Below, piece by piece: positions 32,937-46,860 of a DNA stretch of 64,000 bases. The notes under the pieces were generated by a model. It was given only the letters and a program-made list of their open reading frames with translations. It made no database searches and was not told the DNA's origin. The translations under genes were made by a program, and so were the position numbers. Where the stretch lies: contig OZ029925.1 in NCBI GenBank assembly GCA_964023275.1, positions 5,832,913 to 5,896,912 of the forward strand. Direction: 5' to 3'. Origin of the DNA: Norana najaformis (lineage: Eukaryota; Annelida; Clitellata; Crassiclitellata; Hormogastridae). Positions within the stretch are counted from its first letter, which is position 1, and every line of letters starts with the position of its first letter.

Positions 32937-35900
32937 ATGGCAGAAGAACTAAACTACAAAGAGCTGCTCATGGAGTTCCGTGGAGCAATGGTAATGTTTT
33001 TGGGAACTTAGAATCTGATGTTCGCCTGTTGCCTCTTTCAGACTTTTCCTTTTTCATTTTGTTTTCTACCCTTATTTTCGTTCATTACTTAATGAAGTCA
33101 CGTTTATTTTTGCAGTAATAAGAAGAAAGGGAATCACGATAGTCTCGTTATTAGCCCACTGGATCGTCAACCTATAGATCGGGGGTTCAAAGGGGGATTT
33201 CAGTTTTTATGTTCCAGTTTCTAATTCGGTAATCGTCGAGAAGTGGCCTCTTGCGATCGACCTATTAATAAACAATGGATGCGTGCCACACGCAAATTGA
33301 AAACACAGTCTTGGGCAGTCTGGGGTGACCATGTTGTTTATAAATGATCGACTGCATGTGGGCCAAAGTCAAATTTTACCCCAAATTGTTGTAATAAGCC
33401 CATTGATTCCCGCTTCTTATGCCACTGGTCCCCATCTGTGCTGCGAGGACCCCTTCCTTCCAAAGTCAGAGGTTCTGGAGCATACCAGAGTCTTAAAGTT
33501 GGTTTTGGCAAAGGCCCAATCGCCACCAATTTTTACACTTCTCAGGCATTAATATGAACCTTCTGGAGGGAGGATTTTTTATTTTTGGCAGTTTTGATTT
33601 TTTTTTTAAGTGGCAAAATATGCCAGTGTAGCAGATTTGTCAAGCAGTAGATGGCCAGTGTGTTAATACTCCAGCCAGAAATCTAACAGTACCTGTTTTT
33701 AGTGGACTTTATCTCATATCCTTTGTAACGGAAATTTGTTGCTTTTATAATACAGTACCCGGCTCAGTTGGAACTCAAAAATCAGTACATCAAATGGACC
33801 AACACACGAAATGGAACAGTCAAGAAGTTTGAGCGTTCCGAGCTAGATAAAATTCAGTGGGTCTTCCGTGCAAAAGGATTCGCTCTTAAGATCGTGCTAA
33901 AGAATGACTCCATTCATTATGTCGATGGGTTTTTAGATACGGTATGTGAAAGACATGTGCTTCAGTTCAATTCCAGTTTGTTCTTCCTACGCTGTTATTG
34001 TAATGTTTAAGACGCACCTTTGTGGGAACTTTTGGATTGCCATGCTGTAGTGCCTTTGTGAATTTCTTAAAACATGCCATACAAGTTCTTGGATATGTAT
34101 ACATAATACATACGAATAACTGCCGGTTCGTTTGGAATCAGAAGTGCAGAGTTATATAGTAACTCTTGGAAGTGTTCCTGACCTTGTATCTTTGGAATCG
34201 TAAGTTTGTAACACCTCGTTTGAGGTGCTTGTGACCTGATGACATATGATCAAGATCAGGTGGAACGACATTCAACCGATGTCGAAATGCAAGAGGAGAA
34301 AGCACAAGAAGTTTACATCGCTGATTGCATGACAGCTTGTTCCTTTATTCTGTACTTACAAGAGTCTGTGTGATCGTAACTGGAAGAGAACTTTTATACA
34401 GCACCTCAAGAATCTCTCTAAGGTGATCTGTAACTCTGTACAGACTGTCAGTTGGGCAGAAAAAGGTGTTTTTCTGATGTTCAAGAAAATATTCTGTGAT
34501 CGCCCATAAGTGAAACAAAGTGAATTTCAGATGAAAGATGGTCCGACATGGGAGAAGCACCGACTATGCTCGTTGGATGATGATAATTATAATAATTAGC
34601 AAATTCTGTTGTGCTGGTGTCTGATGCACAAAGTATCAACCGATGATGCACTAAAACCAAGCTGCAGTCAGACAGATCAGCGCCAGAAGGTCAATTCTTG
34701 AGACTAGATTGTCTGGTTGTGTAAACATTTTATTATGTGCCATTTTTACCTATATACAGATCAGGACACTTTATATTGCACCTATTTGTGACCTGTTAAA
34801 AGTGCAGTGGGACCTGTGTTAATGCGCCGCAGATTCAGATCTGTTTTACTGTTGGATATGCAGAGCTTATTCAAAGGAAAAAAATTAATTTGTCTAACTT
34901 TCTATTCTAATGTGTTTTGCCTTCTGCTAGGAATATTCGAAGCTGGCTGTCTACATTGAGAGATATTACGGCTTGAAGCTGGAAAAGAAAGAAATGGCCC
35001 TGAAGGGTTGGAACTGGGGAGAAGTCATCTTCCACGGTAGACCACTTATTTTAGCGACAGATTGTTTTAGATGGATACCGTTCTTAGTTGCTCTATATTA
35101 AATTTATTTTAAGAAAATTTCCATTTTCTTTCTTTCATGGTTACCGCTGTAAATGCACAATAACAATAATTTTGTAGCGTTCCTCAACTAAAGGTTTTTC
35201 TGTATTAAAAATTAATAACTTTTTAAAAACAAGGATATTAAAACTGGTTGGTACAGATGCGGGTTGTTATGCATTCGCTGTTTGTATCTAAATCTGGAGC
35301 TTGAAATTGGCCTATCTTGAAAACTCGGAAATTCTTTCAAGAAAGAAAGACTGTCCAGCAGTTGGACTGGTACTGAAATATCATTATCCCACATCACCAA
35401 GGACCGGCATTGATAGAGGATTATAATAACAATGAACTTACCCTAAACCAATGATCGAAATAATGCCTGAATGATGTTTTAACCTGTGTGAAAGGACTAA
35501 GTTGACTCAGGTGTGTGAAATATGTAAAAAATGACTGACTTGTTCTAAACTGATGACAGCAATAATGTTCACATTGTGTTTTAGCGAACATCATGGAGTT
35601 CCGCGTGGATAATCTGACTGCTTTTGATATTCCGCTGGCCAATGTTTCTCACGCGCAAACTGCGAAGAATGAAGTAGCGATTGAATTTCATCCGAACGAC
35701 GATGCTGCAGTGTCTCTGACGGAAATGAGGTTCTACATTCCGGGAGACAGCACCAACAAAACTGACCCAGTCCAGGTAAGAGGTCCTCACCCATTGTCTA
35801 ACATTTGCAGCTGCTATAGTTTTTATTTTCTTTGTGTTATTTGGCATTGTTTAATGACACACACCAGCAAAAGTGACCTGGTCCAGATAGGAGATCCTCG

Positions 35901-38900
35901 CCCAGTGACACACACCAGCAAAAGTCACCTGGTCCAGATAGGAGATCCTCGCCCAGTGTCCAGTGTTTAAAGCCACAGTGGTTTTTTAGATTGCCTCCTG
36001 TGAGTTTCTGTTGAAGTGGTGCTATATAAATGCCCAATTACTATTTAAAAAATTACAATTATTTTGTGTTTATATGGTATCAATATTGTATTTATTATTA
36101 TTAATATTATCTTTAGTAGGACAGATGTGTGAGAGGTTCTTAATGGTGCTATATGAATAGTTGTATACATACCTACAAACATTGCCTGGGGTGATTAAGA
36201 ACGTTTGAGGCCATGTGTCAGGACCACTTGGCCAGTTCAAAACTGACAGTCTAAGCAGATCAAGGCTGCTAGGCTTGTTGAGGATATTGGCCTTTACTGC
36301 CACTATTGCTGGCTCCACGTGTCAAAGCCCTTTGGCTTGTAAAAGCCCTTAAGCTCTGACAGACATCTTGCACTGTTTCAGCTGGACAAGGCATGTTGCA
36401 CAGCTTGGGCAGTTGGTGCCTCTTAAGGAGGAACTCACTGAGAAATTGGTTTCTTTATAAGGGAAGTGCTGTTTAATAAATAACTTGGAAGGGTAGAATG
36501 TTATACTAGGTGTGTCTGTTGTTGTGGCAGGACTTTTATGACAAGGTTATGGCGAAAGCTGATGTCATTCAGGCGGCCGGTGATGCCATCACGATCTTCA
36601 ATGAAGTACAGTGTCTTACACCACGGTCTGTCTGATAATGATCCATCAAAACTCAAGTTCTTGTTAGCCCTTGATTTCATCCACAGCTTTGGTCATGACA
36701 GAATTGGCAATTTAACTTTTCACAGTAGAGATTATAGTGATTACTTTTTTTTGTATTTATTTATTTATTTTGAACACTTAAGATATGCAAAGTCTAAGTC
36801 TGAATCTGTAAGAGTTGGCCAAGGACTGGGATTCAGCAAGTGATATGTCTGTGGTGTTCTGCTCAAAAGTTCACGGAAGGCTCATGAGCTAAACCAGTCA
36901 AAAAATCTTGTCATTGTACTAAAAAGTGAGTCAAGCATGTGTAGTGATTTGACAGACCATGTTTTATTCATTTGGTTTCAGTGGTCGTTATGATATAAAG
37001 ATATATCCTACATTCCTGCAGCTCCATGGAAAGACTTTTGACTACAAGATCTTGCATTCTACAATTCTCCGACTGTTCCTGCTGCCACACAGAGACGGAC
37101 GACAGATGTTTTTCGTGGTAAATGATTCGTTTTTTACTTGTGGAGTGTTTTTTTCTTTGTGTGTTTTGTGGTGTTGGTTTTTGTATACCTAGCCAGAAGA
37201 TCTTCATGAGCAGCCAAGCACAGCAATTAGAGCGCAAGTGGTTATGGCTTGTATTCAGCTGTATAAAAAGTAACTTGTAAAAGTAAAGGTAACAGTTGTT
37301 TTTATTTGTAGGTGAGCCTGGATCCTCCAATTAAACAAGGACAGACGCGATATCATTTTCTCATCATCCTCTTCAGCAAGGACACGAGCACAACCTTAGA
37401 TCTCTCCCTAGCCGAGTAAGTCTCAGGTTAAACCTGACATTTACTGTTGTTAGAGTTGACTTGCATGAAATTATGTGAGGACCTCCTTGTATCGTTGTCT
37501 TGTTAATGCAGATTTCAGTATAACTTGGTCTTCGTGATCCTTGATTTTTCTTTGCCTGTATTCTGTAAGCGCTTGGAGATCACTGAAAACGATTTTGTTT
37601 GAAGGTCATTTTGTGTTCTCAGGTCGGATAGATCTCTGATGAGTTTCTTTCAAAGAGGCGCTGAGCTGATTAAAGTTTTCTAGAAATTAACAATATTTGT
37701 GAATAAATTTAGAAGTTGGTCCACAGTCTAAATTTATTTGATGTATTCCTGCAGATGGTTTCAATTTATGCAAGATTGTATGTAATCGTAATTTCGAGAT
37801 TTCTACGGCGCCCAACAAAAGCCGCGCCGCGGGGACCAGCTTGTTCACAGGCGCTCAGTCATTCACAGACGTGATGTTTAAGTAAATGTGTGAACTTGTG
37901 TATTTAGATTTGAGATTCATTGTTAAGCAGCTAAAACATTAAAAATTTTGTAATTTGTACTGTTTTCACTATTTGTCCTTTTTTAATGTTCAGTTAATGT
38001 ATGAACTTGTGTATTTAGATTTGAGATTCAGTGTTAGGCTGCTAAAGCATTATAAATTTGTACTTTTTGTCCTTTTTTAATGTTCAGTTTTCTTTGTGAG
38101 TTGACTTTCAAATTTAAAGAATGTTTCTTAGCCCAAAAGAACGTGGTAGAAATGTAAACTGTTTCTGTGGTTGTATGGCCCATGATGTGTGGTGTTTTGC
38201 TTTTAGCGAGGACCTCGAGAAACACAAAGGCAAATTGTCGAAACAAATGACTGGACCTGAATTTGAGATCATCAGCCGAATCATGAAGGCCCTTGTGAAC
38301 AAGAAAATCACCGTTCCTGGTTCTTTCCTTGGGTGAGTGGACAGTCCTGTCTTAGTTCATTCATTCTTCATTTGTTCATATGTTATTCATTTTTTCTTTC
38401 ATTTCATTTGTTCATTCGTTCATACATTCATTCGTTCATTCAGTAATTTGTTATTTTGTTCATTCAATCATTTGTTCTTTCATTTTATTCCTTTATTATT
38501 CGTTCCAGGTGATATGATAACGACACTGTAGAAAATCATTAGATTAGATTAGATCTTGCTAAGACTGCCAAACATAACATTACAAGTAGGTTCCATTGTA
38601 TGTGTGTATGTATGTATGTAAATGACCATTTATTTAGCACCGATTTTTCACCTATCAGAAATGCTGGAACTTGGCAGGCTAACAATTAAAGGGTATATTG
38701 TTTTTCAAATGTGTTATTGTTTCTGTAGGCATACTGGGACACAGTCGATAGCTTGTTCATATCGTGCAACGACTGGTTCTCTCTACCCGCTGGAGAAGGG
38801 CTTCATCTTCGTTCACAAGCCACCACTGCACATTCGGTTTGATGAAGTTGGGTCCGTCAACTTTGCCAGAAACGCTGGAAGCACGCGCTCGTTTGACTTT

Positions 38901-41900
38901 GACGTTGAAACTAAATCTGGCACTGTGTACACATTTGTTGGAATTGAAAAGTAAGATGTCCATCAACTTGTGTTCTGTTGATAGAATACATTACAACTTA
39001 AATTCTGAAGAGGACCATAAGAAGTGTAGTAGAGGGTGTCTTTGGAAGCTGCTTAAGGTGGAGCCTCTTAAGAAGGCTTGTCATTTGGTTAACATGGCAG
39101 CACTTATTGTGGATTGTTTTAATTTACATGGGCAGGGTTCATTTTTAGATATATTAATCTTTAATGGTAGTTTTCTTTTTTTTGAGTTGAATTTTAATTT
39201 ACTAATTACAGTGTATTTAATAACGTCGCTAAAAAGTTGCTCAACAAAGTTCTGCCAGTTGCCCGTGACTTTAATTATCTTCTACATGCTAGTGATTTTG
39301 TGATTTTGTTCTACCTGCTTGCTACGTTAATTTTATTCTGTCGTTCAGAGATGACTTGTCTTAGCAAACTTGTCTGTCTGTCTCAGACTTTGTGGGTATT
39401 GACCTGACTGTATCTTGACTTTGATGGGCCATCAGTTGATGCTTTGTGTATTAGAAACCAGTACAGCAGAGTTTGCTAATTGTTATTGCGATTTTATTTA
39501 ATGTAAATTGTGTAATTGAATGCCTTTCAGGGAAGAATACGGAAAGTTGTATGACTTCGTGCAGCAGAAGAAACTTAAGATTAAGAACAGGGATAAATCT
39601 GTACGTGGCACATCTGCTTTGACATCGTCACTAGATTCACTTTCCCACAATCTCTTATTCTTCTTCTTCTTTAAATATCTCAGCTATCTCCTGTAACAGA
39701 TATTAAGTTTTTTCTCATGTTGCCAGATATAGCTCTGTAACTGAGATTCTGGTTAATCTTTGTTTAAATAAGTCAGTAAGCATTTGTTTCAGTATAATTA
39801 TCTGTTTCAGTATAATTATCTGCATATATTATTTGCTGCACAGTTCTGAAAGAATCTACTGAGAATCTTTTATTAAAGGGCAAAGGTTGGTGTTAACAAT
39901 CTCCACTATTTGAAGAGTAGGGCTGCTGTAGTTTGAATTGGGGTAGAGTCCAGTGTTGCTAAACTCCACACTACGAAGAGTATAACTGCTTTTTAAATAT
40001 TTTGCATGTCATTATTCAAAAGTTTTGCATTTCTAGAAATATGAATTGTAACTGGCCGAATGCTTACTTTAGATTCCTTAGTTTGCTGATTTCTGTCTTT
40101 GCATTTTGCTGTTTCAAATATTGGTCTTGCAAAGTCATTTAATCTGCCGAGACTTTTAATTTAGGAGACAAAGACGGTGGTGACTTATTCTGACGATGAC
40201 GAGTCAGATGATGATCACGACGCTTACCTGGTGAAGATGAAGGCAGAGGGAAAAGTCCGAACAGACGTTACAGCTGGCGATGAAGATGATGACGATGAGG
40301 ACGAATCAGGTGCCATTTTTGTTCTGTGTACTTAATATAAGTGAATCTAAGGTACATGTGCAGTGAATATAAAGTACATATGTACTGAATTGAGAATGCA
40401 TTTGCACTGAATTTGAAGTGCATGTGCACTGAATCTAGAGTGTACGTACACTGATACTGAATTGAATTTGCACTGAATCTAAAGCAAATGTGCAGTGAAT
40501 TTAAGTGCATGTGCACTGGGTGAAATATGCGTATGCACTGAGTTTTGAATGGAGTGTCAGGTGAAGACGTGACTAGGTTGGTATTAAAGTGCTTTATATA
40601 TGTAACTGACTTTTCTGTAGAGCCTTCTGAGTAATTCTAGAATTTGCTCCTATGTAATGTAAATTGTGCCCAAGTTCATTATGAGCAGCAGCTTTATCTG
40701 TAAGAAGTAATTCCATTATTGGTCGCATTATCTTTATTCATCACTTATGATGTCATCTGTTCTTGTAGATGAAGACTTCCAGCCTCAAGGCAGTGCCAGT
40801 GAGCCAGATGATGAGTACGTTGATTTCATGTCTGCATGGTTTAAAAAAGTCTAACTGTTGGTGGTTGCGTCTTAGAAGCCAGAAAAATACTGTCTTTCTT
40901 TCACTGACGTCTTTGGCACATTTCTGTGTTGTGTTAGGCTGGCAGCAAACACTGTAATGACTGTGCTGATGAAGATTAAGCCATTGCTGACAAATCAGAT
41001 GACAGATTTAAACAACAGATTTTGTCCCATTACAAATTTTATATAAGAAGTTCAAACAGGTTTCGTCCTATTAAAATTGCATAACTGCAGGCTCACTACG
41101 ATCATCTTAATCATCTTATGATTGATGGTTAGGTGACAGTGAAGGTATTGATTAAGGTGGAAGTTAAGATAATAAGATGATAGTTAACATGATGATTAAG
41201 ATGATGGTAGTGAGCCTGCAGTTACGTAATATTAATAGGACAAAATCTGTCTGATTATATAAAATTTGTAATAGAACAAAATCTGTTGGGTTGTTTAAAT
41301 CCGTAATTGAAGTTAGACAAAATTTGTTTGAATTGATTGAATTATTAGTGGTTTACAGAAACTCTGTTTTAACTGATTAAATTTGCAGTTAGACAAACTC
41401 TGTTTGAATTTGCTTAGGTATGACAGTAATCCTCCATCAACTGCATCAGAAGATGAAGAGGACGATGACAAGGGGTCTGAGAGCAGTTCCGAGGAAGATG
41501 CCCCACCAAAAATGCGCAAAACTGAAGTCAAGAAGCCAAGCAAGAGTAAAAAGGATGAGTCAGAGGCAGGCTCGGATGACGAACCTCCATCGAAAAGCAA
41601 AAAAGTCGACAAAAAGCCTACACCTAAGAAGGTAGTCTGTCTTTGGTATTGCTCTGATATTTTTAAGTCTTTATTTACACAAAAAGCAGCAAAATGTGAA
41701 ATCATTTAACAGCAATGAGAACAACTCCTATATTTACGGTTGTTGACATTGAAGTCTGCGGTACTGTTCTGATATTTTTTAATCCATATATTGACCGAAC
41801 ATCAACACCACATTAATGTAAATTAAAACAATCAGAACAAATTTGATATTCACATCGATTAATGTGGAGGTCAAAGGGTCAGTACAACAGTTGTCTGGTA

Positions 41901-44900
41901 AATAACTATATTTATAGATCTTTGTAATATTGGTAACTATTATTATTAAATTATTTATTTATTTCATTATTGCATCTTGGCTGCAGTTAACACTGTAGTT
42001 GTATGTTGAGGAGTTTGATCATCTGTTATGTACACGTTTGACAATCATCCTTGAGTGTTACATCGTGTGGTCTTATGACTTGTGCTTATAAGTCGTTGGT
42101 GTCTTTCTGTTCTTAAATCGACACTTTGCGTCAGCATGGTTATCCTTCTTTGGCTCTTACTTACTTTGGCTACATTTGTGTCTCGTTGAACTGACCCTTG
42201 GTATTGACCGAATTGCAGATTGGTCTTGTAGTGATATTGATTGCCTGTTGCATTATTACGAGGGCACTGTAATTTAATCTATGATTAAATTAGGTATTAA
42301 ATCTTTTAAAACATTTATTCCACTTTAGGTACTTGGCAGTCTTTCCAGATTACTGCCTACTACTTTATTTCTTCCTTTGCTACCTTCATCATTTCTGGCT
42401 CAGTTGCCTCTGAGGTCTTTGATTGATGTGGGTCAGTGATAAATGTGCTTTATTCGGTTACTTTATCTTTGTAGACGTCAACAAAGAAACCGAAAAAGGA
42501 GAAGGATGCTGACAAACCAAAACGGCCACAGAGTGCCTACTTCTTGTGGTTCAACGCGAGCCGAAGCAAACTGAAGGATGCGAATCCTGGGCTCAGCGTG
42601 GCTGAGCTTGCCAAGAAGGCAGGAGAGAAGTGGAAGGAGGTGACGGACAAGGCGGTATGTGGCTGAAATTTATCTCCACTTTTTCTGGTGGCTTGTTTTC
42701 GGTTCCAGTTTTTTGGATTGGTTGAGCACTTGGCTTGTAAATCAGGTTCTCAGGATTACCAAGTTTGTCTTAACTTTACTGATAGCTTGTCGTTGATCAT
42801 TTAGCTTGTAGCTTGAACTTGGAGTCTGTGAAGTTCTGCCTGCTTATGAATCTTAAAATTTTTGCACACAACGGCTAATTGCTGTTGATCAGTGTTTGTC
42901 ATTAGATGTGTACGCTGTGTAAAGATAAATAATAAACAACATAAACAAGTTAATAAATGCCTTAAGAAAGTTAATAAATAAAGTAAGTATATTCTTTATT
43001 AACCAATAACTAATCGCGCATCGGTTTACAAGTATTTAAGAACACAAGAAAACTTAATATGCATACAACATCCTAATAATAAAACATTTATGCGTTAAAT
43101 TGTCAGCAGGAGGAATAATACGGTCATGGGTGTGGGGCCGTAGGGAATAACTGAGGGTTAGAAAGAAAGAAAGACATAAGAAAGTTAATAAATGGCATAA
43201 AAAATAAGTAATTTAAAATAAAGAAATAAAATAATGTAAAGGTTAGAAAGAAAGAAAGACATAAGAAAGTTAATAAATGGCATAAAAAATAAGTAATTTA
43301 AAATAAAGAAATAAAATAATGTATAGGTTAGAAAGAAAGAAAGACATAAGAAAGTTAATAAATGGCATAAAAAATAAGTAAAATAAAGTAATAAAATAAT
43401 GTAAAGGAAATCAACAGCACAAAGTAAATAATTAAAGACCATAAAGACATTTTTTAAATAATTAGCATAAAAGAAATTATAACATAAAAGTAGGGTGAAA
43501 GAAACAATTAAATTAAAAAACCTACTCACAGCTTGATTTCTTTTCTCGTCTTTCATTAGAAATGGGAGAAGAAGGCAGCTGAAGAAAAGAAGAAATACGA
43601 AGCGGCCATGGCCGAATACAACAAGAAGGGAGGCTCATCTTCCACCACGTAAGAAAGTCTTAATTTTGTTTGAGCTTTTTCTCTGTTGCAACTTGGCTAG
43701 AAAATGAGCACACTGACCATATACTGTTGATGGGAAGATCAGACAGTGAGGGAGAGGACTGGCCAACCGCCCTCATATGCCGAGGCTAAGAAAATGAAGT
43801 CGTGAGCACCTCATGCCCTTAGGCTCCCTCTCAGGGTTAGTTTAAGGATTAAGGATTAGTTTATCTCTTCCCCAGTGTAACGTAGTCACTGCTTATTTCT
43901 TAAAATTATGTCATTATGGCAAACAATTTCATTGTACTAAGAGATGACTGGATTCTTAGTTTGGTGAGACTTGCAAATGTAGATGAGGGCAGTTATTGGG
44001 ACCTCTGGCTGTTGTCATTAATATACCATTTTGATTGGGTAGCACTTGAATGTATTTTTTTATCTTATAAAAGTTTAATGTCACATGTACTTGAGTCTTT
44101 TTTAGGGATGTATTCAGCATAGAAGACTTCTAGCAAAAATACATGAAAATACTAAATACACCACAAATTTGCTGAGAAATCTGTTACCCCTCTTTGCCTG
44201 ACATGTTTACTGGTTACCCCCTCTTTCCCTCACATTATTGCAAGATTCCTCACCAGATTTCTGGTTACTGCTGTAATTTGAGTCTTATTTAGGTGAGTAT
44301 TCAGCACAGAAGACTTCCGTCATTTTCCATTTCTTTGCTTATTATGGCACTCTGTCTGTCAGTAGTGCTGAAGTTGTGAGGATTTAAGAATTTTTTCCGA
44401 TTTTGAGAAATGTGTTACAGTCAGGCAAACTGTTTCTCATATTTTTCAGGATTGAGGTGTTAAATGAAGTTGAGTGCTGTCTGTTTGTTTTAGTGCTCCG
44501 GCTAAAAAAGGACAGAAGAAGGTAACGGAGACGATAGCTAGCACCAAGAGCAAAGAGTTTATCTCGGAGAGTGATAGCAGTGGATCAGAAGACAAGCCTC
44601 TTAAGAAGAAACAAGAGAGTGACAGTGATCGAGCCAAAGTAAGTCATTACCCTTCATTCTCTTACAAGATTAATGGTCCCCTGGTTAAGTAAGACATTTG
44701 TTAACACGCCATATGTCCATCAGCTGAGCGAGGAATCGTAGGTGTAAATGGTTACCCTCATTTCTTAATGAGGTCGCTGAATCCCTTCCTCTTTACCCCT
44801 CATTCCCTCGCAACTTCCCTAGTTACCCTTCATTGATGGATACGTGTGTCAGAAGGTGAGCCAAAGAGGAATAACGCCTGAAATTCACCTGAATTCTGCA

Positions 44901-45620
44901 TTTCATTACAAATGTGGGGCATGTAGCCGGTCGGTCAGAGCTCTGGCTTGTAACACGTAAAGTATATGTTCAAGCCGTCTCCTCTGATATGGTTTCTGAG
45001 TTGGGAACTTTGGCAAACCTTTCACTTACAGTTGCCATTGATTAATGCTTAGTAATTAGATAGTGGTGCTTTATGAATGCAGAAATACTATGTTAAGTGG
45101 TAATGTAATGGATTGAGCAAAACTGTTTTAATTGCTATTTAAATTGTAGCCTGTATTTGTTTAAAAAACATCTGCGTAATTTCCTAATAATGTCACTAGA
45201 CTGTTGATTATATCGCTCATATCTGTTTAGTCTGTAAGTTTTTATTTATGTTTCTGGAAGTCACAGTTATGACTCATTTTCAGTTTCATAGAGATCACAG
45301 TGGTGATCCACTTTCTTAGTTTCTTTTTAGTTAAGTTTTAGTTAAGACTTTCTTTTTAGTTCAGTTGTATTTAATATCTGTTAAACATTTTTGTTGCCAC
45401 ATGCATTGTTCTTTAATAGGCGGCCTTAATTTAGCGGGACTAGGTCCCTTTTGGGTCTACCATTTGTATCCCAACAATCTTTACAATGGTCAGTGTATTT
45501 GTTCTTTTGGAATCAATAAAGTTTCATTCATTCAGTTAGTATTTGTGCTTGTTATTTTTTTACCAGTCTCCAGAGGATGTCGAAATGCAGAGCGACGTGG
45601 CCTCATCTGATGAAGAATAA
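32937..45620 (+). CDS. SSRP1: SSRP1, FACT histone-chaperone subunit (17 coding exons, 720 aa)
   Basis: SSRP1 pairs with SPT16 to form FACT, which opens and rebuilds nucleosomes in the nucleus. Coding exons: 32937-32990, 33756-33941, 34931-35036, 35585-35775, 36531-36625, 36982-37117, 37312-37415, 38207-38332, 38729-38950, 39531-39600, 40165-40309, 40769-40814, 41418-41631, 42475-42654, 43560-43648, 44494-44638 and 45567-45620. All borders are AG/GT, the phases agree, and the total is 2,163 nt with stop (human protein 709 aa). Domains: N-terminal POB3-type PH (1-100), double PH core (about 190-430, with [19 protein letters not shown] and [16 protein letters not shown]), acidic linker (435-510, [10 protein letters not shown]), Lys/Ser-rich stretch, HMG box (579-647, [17 protein letters not shown]) and a Ser/Glu tail ending ASSDEE. 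The HMG box shows the animal/plant SSRP1 form rather than the split yeast Pob3/Nhp6 form. Acidic serines ([15 protein letters not shown]) look like CK2 sites; inferred. Confidence 0.98.
37778..37872 (-). mobile_element. Partial A-element in SSRP1 intron 7
   Basis: CGAGATTTCTACGGCGCCCAAC and GGGACCAGCTTGTTCACAGGCGC match the 3' third of the A-element. The body is missing. Confidence 0.7.
38340..38480. repeat. CATT/GTTC repeat
   Basis: TTCATTCGTTCATACATTCATTCG-type repeat just inside SSRP1 intron 8. Confidence 0.85.
40320..40530. repeat. About 21-bp degenerate repeat, GTGCACTGAAT-based
   Basis: ATGTGCACTGAATCTAAAGT with variants repeats about nine times, starting right after the exon 11 donor of SSRP1. 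Confidence 0.8.
42985..43155 (-). mobile_element. LINE F 3' end, second copy
   Basis: TTCTTTATTAACCAATA, GGTTTACAAGTATTTAAGAACA and GCCGTAGGGAATAACTGAG match 14330-14500 closely. Only the 3' end remains, in SSRP1 intron 14, antisense to SSRP1. Confidence 0.8.
43156..43440. repeat. 85-bp repeat, about three units
   Basis: Units starting GGTTAGAAAGAAAGAAAG begin at 43156, 43241 and 43326, an exact 85-bp spacing. The array abuts the truncated end of the LINE F fragment. Confidence 0.9.
43690..43860 (+). mobile_element. SINE5 3' part in SSRP1 intron 15
   Basis: ATGAGCACACTGACCATATACT, GGAGAGGACTGGCCAACCGCC and GCCGAGGCTAAGAAAATGAAG match the minus-strand copy at 57245-57500. Confidence 0.7.
44925..45080 (+). 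mobile_element. SINE4 copy in SSRP1 intron 16
   Basis: GTAGCCGGTCGGTCAGAGC (A box-like), GTTCAAGCCGTCTCC (B box-like) and the end TAGTGGTGCTTTATGAATGCAG. More diverged than the other two SINE4 copies. Confidence 0.6.
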
Positions 45621-46680
45621 ACTTCTTGCAATTTATCATTTGTAGTTGGACCTGGGCAGAGTGGATTGGCAGATCTGGTGATAATGAGGTTTTTTATGTG
45701 TCCCGTAAATGTTAAGAATCCACGCAGTTTGACAAGCCTGGTTAGATTTGAACAGTGTTAAGAATGCAGTGACAGTTTTGCGATTTATTTTTGCAAGTCT
45801 GTTCAGCGTCTAGCAGTAGTTTGGTGCCACAAAAAAACTTGGTATTGACACAGATGTTAAGAAAACGGTTGAAGGATTTTGCTTTTGGTGTTTGGCAAAG
45901 ATTTTGTTTCTAAATCGTCGAACCAGATGCTGGGCACAAAATGTAAAGGATGGTGTTCTGAAGTTTTCCTTACCACTGTTGTTTAGTTGTTCTTGTTGTT
46001 TGGGCCAGAGCTTGTATGCCAGACAGTTCTGTAGTAGCATAGCTAGTAACTGCAATTTCGAGACATGAAATAATGGAGCTGTCTGTTGTTTATGTCTAAA
46101 TCAGATTGAGGAAACAAGTTCTGCACATGGAACTGGGAGATCTATTTCATAAACAATTTCTTGGTTGTCTGCAATTTCTAAAAAGCTTTTTAATGTAATG
46201 AATGCACAGACTGCACAGTGTTGGTGGACGGAAGAGTCAGCGAGGGAGATGACTGGCCACTCGCCCTCCCATACCCTGGCTATGAAAATAAAATGCTGGT
46301 AGGTCATACCCCTGGCTGCCTCTCAGGGCTGACTAAAGGGACCGTTCTTGTTGAGGACGGATTACCTAGGGTTGATGGTGTAGCAATTGGAGTCGGGGTC
46401 GGAAATGAGGCGATAAAACGATTAGGCAAATGTCAGTTGTAAAGTTTAGGGGTGTTACAACCCCTTTTAACATCCGCATCATAAGGGGTCATCCATAAAG
46501 GACATGCGCAAAGAAGGAGGGAGGGAGGGCTATGGCCTATGCGGAAGTCTGCATATAAATTGGTACATGTACACAGCTTTTAATACAACCCATGCTTTAA
46601 ACACCAACTTCAGTCATATTTGATGGACTTGACAATCAGGTGGCCTGGTTAGCTACGTTGGTCAAAGTAATTGAAATATT
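45621..46680 (+). other. SSRP1 3' flank with possible poly(A) signal
   Basis: Mostly unique sequence to about 46200, then a partial SINE5-like piece (46215-46340: GGGAGATGACTGGCCACTCGCC). An AATAAA at 46287-46292 is the first good signal past the stop, but it lies inside the repeat. The real 3' end is uncertain. Confidence 0.35.
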
Positions 46681-46684
46681 AAAC

Positions 46685-46860
46685 TCCCAGGCTAGCACGG
46701 TCCATACACGGGGACGTTAAACGGCGTGGCGCCCATTCAAACGGACAGCGGTGGTGAAGGATCTTCCTGCGCAGGGTCGTTACTCGGAGTCCGCTAAGCT
46801 ATGGCTCGGACGCGCAGTCGTTGGATTACAGACCACGTGCGCTAACAAAACAGACCACTG
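46685..46860 (+). mobile_element. SINE2 piece joined to a tRNA-like SINE fragment
   Basis: GGCTAGCACGGTCCATACAC to GACAGCGGTGGTGAAGGATC is SINE2. It runs straight into CGCAGGGTCGTTACTCGGAGTC and GTCGTTGGATTACAGACC, the tRNA-like family seen near 31430. A nested or chimeric insertion. Confidence 0.6.

Noticed and set aside
33325..33552. 75-codon frame in SSRP1 intron 1
   Set aside because: No family, no splice context in phase with exon 1 or 2, and SSRP1 is complete without it.
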